A DNA stretch of 12,791 nt from Larix sibirica (GCA_004151065.3 NWUY0300090459.1:1-12791); one strand, 5' to 3'. Counted from the stretch's first letter, positions 1 through 9,232 are shown. Numbers and translations are program-made. Notes: generated by a model not told the origin, from the letters alone.

Positions 1-195
1 AATTGTTGTGTACTCTTGTTTATGATGTGCTTGTATATCTTTCAGTGATCCTATTACATATGGTTATTGTGCTAGTATACAATTTTTTTGAAGATATAAC
101 ATAACCATCTTTATAGTATTAAAGTTATAACACCCCATTCTATAGAAATTCATGCTACACTATGGAAAATTGAAGTTTAAAATAAGTCCAGTACC
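1..195. other. AT-rich sequence, nothing recognised
   Basis: No open frame of useful length, no repeat and no RNA gene could be supported here. The stretch runs directly into the Gly/Met-rich remnant on its right. Confidence 0.5.
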
Positions 196-402
196 TCTAC
201 TTCCCATTCCCAAATAAGACATGAACACCTAGGGAATACTAAATCCTAAAATAGCTCGAGCACCCATGCCCCTGATTCCATGGAAAGGAACACTACCCTG
301 AAGTATATTTAATCCTGGAAAATCTCTAACACTCATGCCCCCCATTCCATGGAAAGTCACACTACCATTGGGCATACCAAAACCTGAATCAACTCTAGTT
401 AC
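196..402. repeat. Three degenerate tandem units of 69 bp
   Basis: The motif ATGCCCC(T/C)(G/C)ATTCCATGG occurs with its first base at 265 and again at 334, a spacing of 69 bp. The bases after it also match (GGAAAG, then ACACTACC). A more diverged third unit lies to the left (196-264), recognisable by AATCCTAAAATAGCTC against AATCCTGGAAAATCTC. Sixty-nine is a multiple of three, so the unit equals 23 codons on the minus strand. Confidence 0.6.
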
Positions 403-860
403 CATAGAGGGAGTTAACATGGGGATATTTCCACCTCTAAATGGAAAGGCATTGAAAGGGACCGAGGGACCACCACCAAAGCTAGTGAAATTAGGAGTGG
501 CAGGAGGTATTCTAGAAGTTATCGATTGGAATATGGGTAGTGACATCCCAAATGAGAAGGGATTCGAGCCTTGTGGCATAGAGACCAAATCATCCAAACC
601 TACTAATAGGAGCACTAATTGAAGGACCCAATCCTTCGATATATAATCTATATGATCGTGGGAACCATGTCAATTCCATTGTAGATGGAATCGTTGGGTT
701 TACCCCTCCTATAGGGTTAGTGTTGGTTGGGGGATAGTGCCACCAGTAGCAGGTAAGTCTCCCTTTTTTCCATATCACCCCACTCAGTATCATCCCGCTT
801 GGACAATGGATTAAAATGTACCATGAAATTAGTCCTATTAGACTCACGATTATGTACAAA
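196..860 (-). pseudogene. Broken Gly/Met/Pro/Phe-rich coding remnant of unknown family
   Basis: Two overlapping open stretches on the minus strand, 590-859 and 229-615, lie in different frames, which suggests one protein broken by a frameshift near 600. The downstream part is rich in Gly, Met, Pro, Phe and Ser (for example NPFSFGMSLP, PNFTSFGGGP, SGFGMPNGSVTFHG). It ends in 23-residue repeats whose units share GSV(T/P)FHG(M/I)xGM. The repeat phase fits only the minus strand, so I prefer that strand although the plus strand is also open at 335-622. A stop at 229 interrupts the repeat, and repeat-like sequence continues beyond it to about 196. Low-complexity proline/glycine-rich stretches occur in some plant retroelement Gag proteins, but I cannot assign a family. 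A host gene fragment is also possible. Confidence 0.35.
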
Positions 861-2600
861 TATTGAACTTTGAGGTGGTTTTAATTCCCTTGTTGGATCT
901 ATGAGATACTCAAAATAATCGAACCTAATTTCTCAAGAATGGGAGGAGATGAACCTTTCTCATATCTATAAAAATGGTCATCTAAACAACTATGGTATCC
1001 TTTTTCATACAACCTGTTAGACTCTCTAGATCTAGATCATAATTTTCTCTTCAGTGGGATCATTCACAGGTTTTAGGTTCTCTTTCTCTACCCATGTGGG
1101 GATGTATCACTATGATCAAGTCTTCACCTCTTAGTAGGAAAATCTACCTTTTCAAGTTAGTTTTCATTTGGATCCCTTTAGACCTATGAAAAGGTTGATT
1201 GACCACTTTGGATTACAAAAGAAGAATATTTTACAACTTGATTTACAGTAGACCCAAATAGTAAAAAATCCTGAAATATTTAAAACAAGCAAACTTACCC
1301 TTCCAATGATAAGTACGGTGTTATTAAGCCTTGGTCACAATCAATGAAGAGTCGCACAAGGGATTTTCAAAGGTCATCCTAGGATGATCAAGGCTCAATT
1401 CCAACACAAAGGTTCAGGAAGCATTTATAGTAACTCTCTAACAACAATTACCCAAGGGCGAAGCATTCTCATGAAGATGAGTACCATCCAAGGGAGTTGA
1501 GAGGAAGTTACGTGTCTTCCTCAGGTACCACAATACTTTCCTCTTGCAATCACTTATGATAAAACCTATGAAAATAAACTAAACATGCGAATTCACATAT
1601 AACTGTTGGGTTAAATAGTCATAGGATAGGTGTCTACAAATGGGGAAGAAATGTAGGACACAAGTCCTAGACCTGAAACTCAAATAAAAAGTGTTGTCAC
1701 CCCAAGAACGTGCCACTTAACCTAGAGCTCCCATACTCACTTAACCCATTAAACAAACATCCAAGAAGAAGATCACAATTGATTGTGTAGATTTACCTCA
1801 TGCTTGAAACAAGTGTGAGATGCGCTTTCCTAACAAATGCTTCTTCTACTACTAGATTTGATCACTCAACTACTACATTTCCTAGTCTCTTTGTAATGTC
1901 CTTGGAGAAAGAAAAATTCCTAGTTCTTTTTATTGTGTTATTATTTTTTCAAAAATCATGAACTTATTTAAGAATTAAAAGTGACAAGGATTCATAAAAT
2001 TCAAACACCATTAAATATATTCAAACGATATAGAGCATCATTATATTTTAGAAGAATAGAAGGTATTTGAGCTTTTATAAACAACCAATATTCTTTTTTG
2101 TTTCAAAATAATCTTTCGTTATATTTCAAATAAACTAGTCCAACATTCACTTTTTTATGAAAATTACAATAATACCTACACATACAAATGCAAAAATAAA
2201 TTTGATTTCTAATACACTTACTATACATAAAAGAAACACACAAAACTTGTCATTTCACCAATTCGTGCTCAAGAAATTTGAGAAGAAATTATCTTAGACT
2301 AAAAAATGTACAAACAGTTATACTAAAAATGCAAGGTATTGGTGTCCATTTCACCTAATAAAAAGGAAAATCAAAGGCACAAAGTTACCCTTGTACTCTT
2401 ACCTTTTCATGCCAAATCCTATAGCATTCAAAACAAAAAGAAGAAACTAGGTGGAAAAACTAAAAAAATATTGTAATTGAAATCAATCCAAGGCATTAAA
2501 TCATCCAAAAACTACTAAAGGCACTCCAAATGAAAGGCACTAACTCCCAACCTGCTGTAAAAATGTAAACCAACCAATATCCAAGAGAAAAAATGGAAAA
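861..2600. other. Long AT-rich stretch without recognisable genes
   Basis: I translated parts of this region on both strands and found only short, stop-ridden frames. One plus-strand piece near 1160-1250 reads sensibly for about 30 codons (it contains HLDPFRPMKRLIDHFGLQ), but I do not recognise it. A perfect 14-bp palindrome lies at 1374-1387, and a short hairpin (7-bp stem GAGGAAG/CTTCCTC) at 1501-1522. The stretch is probably very old transposon debris, which is inference only. Confidence 0.4.
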
Positions 2601-3390
2601 ATGAGAAGAAATCCTATAATATCCCCCCCGCACTCATGTTTAGTGCATAAAGTGCATGGACATACTCATGTTATTGGAGAAAGGTTTGTGGGTCCCCTAA
2701 TAAAATCTCTGGTTACCATTATGGGGAGCGTGGGACACTTGGGTTTGCTTAAAAGAAGCAAAAAACAAGAAAATTATTCACTTTTTGGAAAATTGGAAGA
2801 TGTTGGATTATAATAGATACCTAAAATACTTAAAACGCCCTAAAATAGCTAGGAGAATCAAGCTACCAAGGCCTAATAGAGAATTTATTTCCCTAGTGGA
2901 CTCGCTAGTTCTATTGTGGGAAAAAACTTCGTAATGACTAAGGCAAGTCACCAACATACTAGGATGATAGAAACTTAGTCTTAGGAATTCCTATACAAGA
3001 AGTTCATACTCAAGGATATATGTTTTCACTACTCTTAAAGGAAATATAATAACCAAATAGAAAAGAGAAGGAGATAAAGGAATAGACGGAACCTTTTTCG
3101 AAGTTTGATCTTCGATGCTCCTACTTTGTTCCTTCAACTTGCTTTATTGTAACAACCCGATACCTACAAGAAACGCTAAATACCCTCCTCACAAAATCCT
3201 TATGAATTTAATGAAAATATTAATCAAGAACATAAATGCAATATTGACTAGCCTTAGTGATATTATTTACAAGAATAATCAACTTTCAAACAATCATATA
3301 TTTAACATATTACACTTGTATGTGGGGAAGGGAAAGATAGCAAATTTCTATTGAATTTAACAAAGTAATACAATCAATTACCTTACTATT
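2601..3390. other. No recognisable gene; short open frames only
   Basis: Open stretches at 2601-2813 and 3115-3354 (both plus) show no motif, have no homologous reading that I know and lie in AT-rich DNA. I regard them as chance frames. No intron-exon pattern, tRNA or repeat boundary was found. Confidence 0.4.
3379..3390 (+). repeat. 12-bp direct repeat, left copy (possible target-site duplication)
   Basis: TACCTTACTATT here is identical and in the same orientation to 4791-4802, so the pair brackets the inverted PLE structure. It could be a target-site duplication made when the composite inserted. Against this, the right copy seems to lie inside the right arm's homology to the left arm. Confidence 0.35.
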
Positions 3391-3451
3391 TGAATATCAC
3401 CATACGTAGTAAAGTTTTATTATGGTTTGGATCTCATTGATTTTTTTGTGC

Positions 3452-4091
3452 TCAATGTTTTGATCTCTTCTCTGAAATAATCTACATGAGACTCATAGAT
3501 ATGAGTTGTTTTGGCTACTAATTAATCTATTTGAATACATAATTTGCTCCACTGGCCATTGGAATAATAAATCATTTGATGTAGGTCGGCTTGGTATGGT
3601 CAGCTTGAGTTTTTGTTCTTTGGATAATATATAGTAGAGGCATCCATGTATCACTTAATTTCTCTCCATCATCCTTGTTAAGACAATTGGGGTTCATTTT
3701 AATTTCTATCTTTTCTCTAACTTTTTGTTTTGTTAGATTCTCCTCATTTGCGATGATTGTTGTCTTTCAATAAATATTTGGTGTTTGGTTAAATGAGTGT
3801 GTTATGCTAAAGCTGATTGTTTAAATTTGTTATGTTTTAGATCTGTGCAATGTTCTTTGAATCTTACTTCAATGGACCTGCCAATTTCACAAATTTAAAC
3901 CTTCTCGCAAGAGCATGGTATAGAATATACTCCTCTATATGAACAAGGTCTAATAGGGTATTTAAGCGAGTCCACTATCTTGCTAATAGTGGTGGGTGGT
4001 CTAAAATAAACCTTGATGTTCCTCTTTCTTAGAATTTTTTCTATTATGTCCAAGGCACCTTTTATGTATGGAAGAGAAATTTTATTAATAT
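3452..4091 (-). pseudogene. PLE GIY-YIG endonuclease remnant, left inverted arm
   Basis: Read on the minus strand from the centre outward, this copy gives NKISLPYIKGALD, then RKRNIKVYFRPP, SKIVDSLKYPIRP and the endonuclease start GVYSIPCSCEKV. The Tyr codon of the YIG motif is replaced by a stop (TAA, plus positions 3895-3897), followed by ICEIGRSIEVRFKEHC. Further on, SALA-stop-H replaces the family's SALAEH, so the codon for the presumed catalytic Glu is also a stop. A one-base loss after LTKHQIFIER shifts the frame. The terminal stop (plus 3452-3454) aligns with the terminal TGA of the right arm. The enzyme would nick target DNA during target-primed reverse transcription; this copy cannot encode it. 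Its stops differ from those of the right arm, so the two copies decayed independently. Confidence 0.8.
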
Positions 4092-4754
4092 CAGAAGAAA
4101 GATGATGAGGACAATATTAATAAACTCTCTCTTCAATACATAAAAGGTGCCTCGGATAGAATAGAAAAAATTCTAAGAAAGAGGAACATCAGGGTTTCTT
4201 TTAGACTTCCCAACACTATTAGAAAGATAGTGGACTCGCTTAAAGACCCAATTAAACCCAGTTCATATAAAGGATTATATTCTATACCATGCTCTTGCGA
4301 GAATATTTATATTGGCGAAATTGGAACATCCATTGAATTAAGATTCAAAGAACATTGTGTGGATCTAAAACATAACATATTTAAACAATCAAATTTAGAA
4401 AAACACGCTCATTTAACCAAACACTAGATCTGTATGCAAAAGGCAACAATCATCGGAATTGAGGAGAATCTAACAAAACATAAAGTTAGAGAAAAGATAT
4501 AAATCAAAATGAACCCCAATTGTCTTAACAGGGATGATGGAAAGGAATTAAGTGATACATGGATGCCTCTACTATATACTATCCAAATAACAAAACCTCA
4601 AGCCAACCATACCAAGTCGACCTACATCAAATGATTTATTATTCCATTGGCTAGTGGAGCAAATTATGTATTTAAACAGATTAATCAGTATCCAAAACAT
4701 ATCAAACCTACAAGTCTCTTGAAGATGATCTCAAATAAGATATCGAAACGTTGA
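4089..4754 (+). pseudogene. PLE linker and GIY-YIG endonuclease remnant, right arm
   Basis: One frame can be followed from 4089 to a terminal TGA at 4752-4754, with in-frame stops at 4425 (TAG), 4500 (TAA) and 4632 (TGA). In order it shows a linker (NKLSLQYIKGASDRIEKILR, then RVSFRLPNTIRKIVDSLKDP) and a GIY-YIG core with GLY at 4272-4280, the PCSC cysteine pair, YIGE from 4308 and RFKEH. Next come SNLEKHAHLTKH, a tail with IIGIEENLTKHKVREKI and SDTWMPLLYT, and finally LKMISNKISKR before the stop. The linker and PCxC-YIG pattern are typical of Penelope-like elements. The family's AEH reads EKH here, so the presumed catalytic Glu appears to be Lys. The upstream RT is absent. An initiation codon at 4230 would be GTG and is not meaningful. 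Confidence 0.9.
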
Positions 4755-4790
4755 GCACAAAAAACATCAATTCATATCCACACGATCAGC

Positions 4791-4802
4791 TACCTTACTA
4801 TT
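4791..4802 (+). repeat. 12-bp direct repeat, right copy (possible target-site duplication)
   Basis: TACCTTACTATT, identical to 3379-3390. Its reverse complement also aligns with the left arm at about 3405-3416 with several mismatches, so it may be element sequence rather than target sequence. Confidence 0.35.
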
Positions 4803-6540
4803 GTTCTACCACCTTCTGAATCCAGCGATCAGGTTCTTCTTCTCATGAATCACTTATACTCCCATCTAAACACTTCAATTCTCCACATGTGCATATGGAC
4901 GAAGTCATATAAGGATGATGAATTGAACACTTCTAGGAATGGTGGTCATGGAAAAGGGTCACTGAGGGACCAGGGAATGCGTGGATTTAGAATGGTGTTG
5001 AGATTCCTCCAGCTTAACAACAATATGGGTGTGATCCCTTGGTTGTTCCATCTAATCTAGTTTTATTGCATGTTTGACATAGTTGTGATGGTTTCCATTT
5101 ATTTTCATAGGTTTCAAAAGAGACCAACTAACTCAAAAAATGTCATAACTTTCCTTTTTTTGAATTTCTTTTATATATTTTTAGCCATTTTTGTAAGCCC
5201 ACATGCCCTTCTCAAGAGAAACATGCATAGCATGCACCTAGCAGGAGACAAAGGTGCGTGGTGTCTCATTTGTTTTCGTAACTTGTTTATTTCAAGGGGA
5301 AGTGAGATGGAATCTCTTCAAGGGTTTTTATACCATCAAATAGGGTCAAATTAGGGGCACTTCCCTGGTGCTAGGTTCATGTTTGTGATCAATCAAAGAC
5401 ATTTAAGTGTTGCCTTGGAATGTTGTCTTCACAAATGAGGAAGTGTAAATTTGTGTTATAACAACCATGTTTGAGAGACTAATGGACATTTTTAGGAATA
5501 AGGATTTACCTTATTTCCCACCCCTCTTTTATCCCATGAGTGACCAAATCTGAAATATACCCACATTGCATCATGAAGTTTATGAGAAAAAAAAATTATT
5601 CAATTTCAACTCCTTCATGGACAAGAGTGCTAGTAGGAAGAAGTAGGAACATTGCTTCTCCTCCCCTGATGAAACTTGGTACAAACTTCATACAACCCCA
5701 TCATCCATGTGTAGGACAAACTGGAAAAAATTTCATGTCTCTACACATTGAGATGGCATATCAATACATACAATAAAAGACTTACATAGCAATATTAATT
5801 TGTATAAGTCACAATGAATTGTAGGAACTAGACTCAATCTAGATTCCTTTACCATTAATACAATCTGAATTTTTTATGAACTTGCGAACTTCTTGTCATG
5901 TTTCTCAAGTTATCAGTAGCATTATAAAACATCATTATCTCCAGTGTATCATAAACATAAATATTAATATCAAATTACACATTTATCTAGATTATATTTC
6001 ATAAACAAATTGCATACTGTTAATTATAAATTGTACAAAATATGTTAACATAGCATCATAATATAATGCATAGTCATTTAACCTATCCATCTATAATAGT
6101 TTCAAACAATTAGGAATATATTAGTCTAGAAAAAATGGGAATTACACTATGGCATTTTATAGGGATATATTAGCCCCCCTCATTGAGGAATATCTAGTGA
6201 TATATGAAGACTAGATGGCAAATAAAAAAATATGTTGAAGAATCCCCTCCTATAAGTTTTCTTCAAGAGGATATGAATAATTAAGAGCATATAAAACAAT
6301 AGTTTCTCAATGTAGAATAATTTCAATCCCTTGTAGGATTTTGTATAGTGTGATTCTATATGGAGCAACATATTCTAGAAAGTCCAAAATCCAAACCTTA
6401 ATAAGGATTTTTAAGGCATGAAAAAATCCAATTCCAAACAGTAGACGACTATATGGACATGTTAAACACTAAGCTGCTAGGAAAGGAAGGGGTTACATTC
6501 CTACTGTATTGAGTTTTTGTTCCATAGTTAAACCAAGAAA
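4803..6540. other. AT-rich stretch without recognisable genes
   Basis: Open stretches at 4845-5060, 5070-5354 and 5540-5776 (plus) and 6180-6371 (minus) show no known domain. The frame at 5070-5354 contains a hydrophobic run (FLFLNFFYIFLAIFV) that is easily produced by T-rich DNA. The first bases after 4802 may still be PLE 3' untranslated sequence. 5800-6180 is especially AT-rich. I see nothing else to support a gene, RNA or repeat. Confidence 0.4.
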
Positions 6541-6544
6541 ATAA

Positions 6545-6931
6545 GTGTTATATTGTTAGAAGAACAAGGGAAGTAGAAGGCCCTATAGAAAGCATTCAAG
6601 CCAGAATGTCTATTGCAAATCCATACTGAGTTAACCTCTCTTTGTATTAGCATTTCATAACTAAGAAGAAAAGAAAAAGGCACCATTCTCACTTTTTACT
6701 TTAGTTTTACCATATTGGGTTTCTTAGGTTACATCTTGTGTCGATTGTGTGGATGGTATGGTGTCGATTCTTTTATTGAATTCTAAATTTATTTCAGCAA
6801 TTTGAGAACTACACCCATAATATTAAGTTATATTAATAAGTAAACATTAGATTATAATATTGTGATAAAAATTGTAATATATGTTGTGACCAATTGTTAT
6901 AGTAGAATATGTATAGTAGTTTATAGATCAT
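6545..6931 (+). repeat. Possible 5' LTR of the Ty3/gypsy element
   Basis: The right limit is supported because a primer-binding site follows at 6934. The left limit is a guess from a TGTTA at 6545. No matching 3' LTR is in the window, since the element is cut off near 10620, so the LTR cannot be confirmed by self-comparison. Confidence 0.3.
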
Positions 6932-6933
6932 AT

Positions 6934-6945
6934 TGGTATAAGAGC
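6934..6945 (+). other. Primer-binding site for initiator Met-tRNA (gypsy element)
   Basis: TGGTATAAGAGC differs by one base from TGGTATCAGAGC, the complement of the plant initiator methionine tRNA 3' end that primes most plant LTR retrotransposons. It lies about 140 bp before the first gag-like codons, as expected. Confidence 0.65.
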
Positions 6946-7074
6946 AATTTTCTTTGGTATTTTTATGGGAAATTATAGGATAAAAAAATTAATTTAAACA
7001 AAAAATTCTTGAACCCTAACCATAGTGAAAAAGTTCAGTAACAATCCAAGGACAACTCAAAGGAGAGTTTCGTA

Positions 7075-8110
7075 ATGTTGGAAGCACAAGTCACTAACAT
7101 ATCTCGAAGAAACATGGAAATCCTCATGGAAACTCTAAAGAAGAATTTTGGGTCATTTAAGGAGTTTAGTAGCTCTAATTAAGATGCCACCTCCAAAGGG
7201 AAATCTAATATTAAAAAAGGAGCTAAAATAAGAGTGAGAGAAAGAGACACCAAGTTAAAGCATCACATCTTCCCAATCCCTATTCAAAGTGGAAGTAGAA
7301 GTGTACATTAAACCCTATCAAGGTGAGATTTATGTTGTAACATTGAACCGATTGTTTCAGCAATTAGAAGTCTATTTCAATATGCATAACATAGGATAAG
7401 AGAAACCGATATCATTTACCTAACTAAAGTTAGAGGGAAATGTCTGAACTTGGATGGAAATCAATATGAAGACTCTCACACTAGAGATTGATCCCTTAAT
7501 AACTAAGTGGGAGGTTCTTAAAACCCAGATTAAGTCTCAATTTTATGTTATAGAGCATGAATATGAATAATTGGTCCATTGGCATTAGTTTTGGTAGAAG
7601 CAAGGGAAAAGTGTACCGAAGTACACAACCATCATTAAAAAATAATCCATTATGTTGGGAATATCTCCCAAGAACCTATATGTACTGCTAAAGTATTTAT
7701 GTTGTCTCCATATTGAATTAAGGAGGCAAGTGATGCTCTTCAAAACTAGTATCATTGATGGGGTCTATGTACAAGAAAAATATATGAATATGGAAAATAA
7801 GAAAGTACAACCAAATGGTTCCAAGTAGCCAAAACAACAAGGAACTTCCTATAAGGGAAAGAACAAGTTGAAAGGAAAGCTTAAAATTAGATAGCCCTTG
7901 TACATTAGTGCAAGGATACAAACAACTACTTTGACTATTGTATTATCAATGGTCATTATCAAGATAAGTGTTTTGAGCTAAATTGAGAGATGAATCCAAA
8001 TAACTATAAGAAGTAGGTCATGAAGAAGAAAATGCTAGCCATGGATTAATGAAACAATGTAGAGAGAATCTCAGATGTAGACAAAAAAATTATATACATT
8101 AGAAGCAATA
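7075..8110 (+). pseudogene. Ty3/gypsy gag remnant with CCHC zinc knuckle
   Basis: From an ATG at 7075 the frame reads MLEAQVTNISRRNMEILMET, then hits stops. Frame-switching by eye recovers the capsid block: LFQQLEVYFNMHNI (near 7350), ISFTxLKLEGNVxTWMEI, ITKWEVLKTQIKSQFY, YTTIIKK, LGISPKNLYVLLKYL and LRRQVMLFKTSIIDGVYVQE. A basic Lys-rich stretch follows, then the nucleocapsid knuckle at 7930-7971, FDYCIINGHYQDKC. Its spacing fits C-x2-C-x4-H-x4-C except that the first Cys is Phe. Gag would form the virus-like particle and bind the element RNA. Nearly every line holds a stop, so no product is expected. The match is from my knowledge of the family and was not searched. Confidence 0.8.
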
Positions 8111-8154
8111 GGAAATGAATTTAGCTATCCTCCATTCCAAATAAGAGAAGGACA

Positions 8155-8620
8155 TGACTTAAATTTTCCATAGGAATATCCAGGACAAGAAGACAAAGGT
8201 ATATGTTATATTTTCTTCCAATTCGCAAGAAAACCTCATAGAAAAGGATATGTTGGGTAATCTTGGGTTAGAATTCAATGACCATCCTTCCCCATACCCA
8301 ATGGAATGGGTAAACAAGAATGCAAGGCATAGGTTCCATAAGAAGTGTAAGATCAAATTTTCCATAAGTGGAAAATACATTGATGAAGTGGGTATAGATG
8401 TGGAATCACTTGTTGTTTATTGAGTAGTGTTTAGAACCCTCTACATGTACATGAGGTAATATGTGATCTTAAACCAATACTGCTTAATCAAGGATGGAAA
8501 TTCCATTTTCATCAATGATCACAAATGTAACTCCAAGGTATTTACAATAAGTTCTAACCAATACAATAAATCTATTAGCTCAAGTACAAAGTTTGTATTT
8601 CTCTTCTTGATATAGAACCA
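8155..8620 (+). pseudogene. Ty3/gypsy aspartic protease remnant, catalytic triad lost
   Basis: The frame from about 8184 reads KTKVYVIFSSNSQENLIEKD, then LGNLGLEFNDHPSPYPMEWV, CKIKFSISGKYIDEVGIDVE, a stop near 8420, and then VVFRTLYMYMR and QYCLIKDGNSIFIN. Related elements have a retropepsin Asp-Ser-Gly at the place of SSN (8214-8222). The Asp is therefore Ser and the Gly is Asn, and the enzyme would be dead even without the stops. HPSPYPxxWV and the IxFxIxxxxIDEV block are conserved next to the protease in this gypsy group, as far as I recall. The segment ends in KSISSSTKFVFLFLI, which leads into the RT linker. Confidence 0.75.
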
Positions 8621-8639
8621 ATGAGGACATTAATTAATA

Positions 8640-8825
8640 TAAGTAAAGAAATATTTAGAGGTATTTACTAAAGAGAATAAAAACCAATTGGAGGAGATTT
8701 TTTAGTCATACAAATAAGTGTTCAAAAATCTTTAAGGAATATGAGCTAAGTGAGAAGAAGGGAATGAGGTAGAGATACTTCCTAAAACTCCATTATTCAC
8801 CAATATAGATCTCAAATTATGATAC
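8640..8825 (+). pseudogene. Ty3/gypsy RT remnant, part before the nested insertion
   Basis: The frame gives NQLEEIF, SYKxVFKNL and NEVEILPKTPL, which correspond to the linker before RT (typically ending VEHEIxLLPDxxL). It then jumps at 8795/8796 straight to FTNIDLKLxY, the RT block FTKLDLKSGY. The normal stretch between these, about 90 residues with the primer-grip-side motifs and the ID(Y/F)RALN block, is missing. The last codon, TAC for Tyr, ends at 8825, where the nested LTR begins. At least five stops lie in the frame. Confidence 0.75.
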
Positions 8826-9218
8826 TAGTTTTATAAATAAGCATGTAGAAAACATTCTTGTACAGAGAGAAACATGAAACAACAACAAACATGTGCATAA
8901 ATGGACATGAGATATTTACCCTAAAAACCCAAACTGGGAAAACCAACCTTTTGTGTTGAAGAATTCTTCAATACCTCTTGGCCAATCCAACCAAGCCATG
9001 GCCAATATGGCCAACAACAACCACTTGAAGCATCTTTTAATGGAGTTATTCAATAATTTAAATAGTATTTATCACATAATATACCATGGGAAAATACCAT
9101 GGGTTACCCAATAACATCAGCTACCGAATACCATGGTCTCGTAAATCACCTACTGTAAAAATTGATTGTGTCAATGTTATCCTAAATATTCTATGACTAC
9201 GTCAATATTAACCCAACA
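8826..9218 (-). repeat. 3' LTR of the nested element
   Basis: On the minus strand it begins TGTTGGGTTAATATTGACG, a classic TGTTGG start, right after a purine tract. It matches 9703-10034 over blocks such as ATAAATGGACA, GATATTTACCCTAAAAA and AGCATCTT/GGCATCTT. It is about 60 bp longer than the other LTR because of extra sequence near 8980-9010 and 9080-9130. The left end is set by the last gypsy codon and is uncertain by 3 bp. Confidence 0.7.
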
Positions 9219-9232
9219 TTCCACCCTTAAAA
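9219..9232 (-). other. Polypurine tract of the nested element
   Basis: The minus strand reads TTTTAAGGGTGGAA immediately before the TGTTGGG start of the 3' LTR, which is the standard place for the plus-strand primer. A second G-rich run (GAGGGGGGTAGG, complement of about 9250-9261) lies a little upstream. Confidence 0.55.

Larger units (their letters stand above)
3405..4802. mobile_element. Head-to-head inverted pair of Penelope-like element 3' ends
   Basis: The left arm (about 3405-4091) and right arm (about 4110-4802) are reverse complements of each other along their whole length, separated by a loop of about 20 bp around 4092-4111. Counted by hand over about 130 bp around the GIY-YIG core, the arms agree at about 87% of positions. 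Each arm encodes the same PLE segment, the linker and GIY-YIG endonuclease ending near SKR-stop. The coding direction runs outward, minus in the left arm and plus in the right. Both arms lack the reverse transcriptase, so they are 5'-truncated. PLEs are known for tandem or inverted partial copies; this pair fits that habit. The outer limits are approximate because similarity fades near 3405 and 4802. Confidence 0.85.

Noticed and set aside
335-622. Plus-strand open frame opposite the Gly/Met-rich remnant
   Set aside because: The 23-codon repeat with GSVxFHG makes sense only on the minus strand; the plus frame is probably its shadow.
1604-1636. TGTTGGGTTAA followed by ATAGTCATAGGATAG, like the nested element's LTR start
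   Set aside because: Similarity stops after about 30 bases, with no purine tract before it and no LTR body after it.
2928-2966. Short similarity to the gypsy gag start near 7071 (TTCGTAATG, then AAGTCAC-AACATA)
   Set aside because: Only about 25 of 34 positions agree and similarity does not extend on either side, so a second gypsy copy is not supported.
4720-4755. Hammerhead-ribozyme-like core (TTGAAGA, a short stem, then CGAAAC) near the PLE 3' end
   Set aside because: PLEs can carry hammerheads, but the core has a mismatch at an essential C, the stem II pairing is poor, and the bases are explained by the conserved coding tail LKMISNKISKR.
5655-5700. CTGATGA followed by ACTTGG, another possible hammerhead core
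   Set aside because: No GAAA segment or pairing stems at the right distance.
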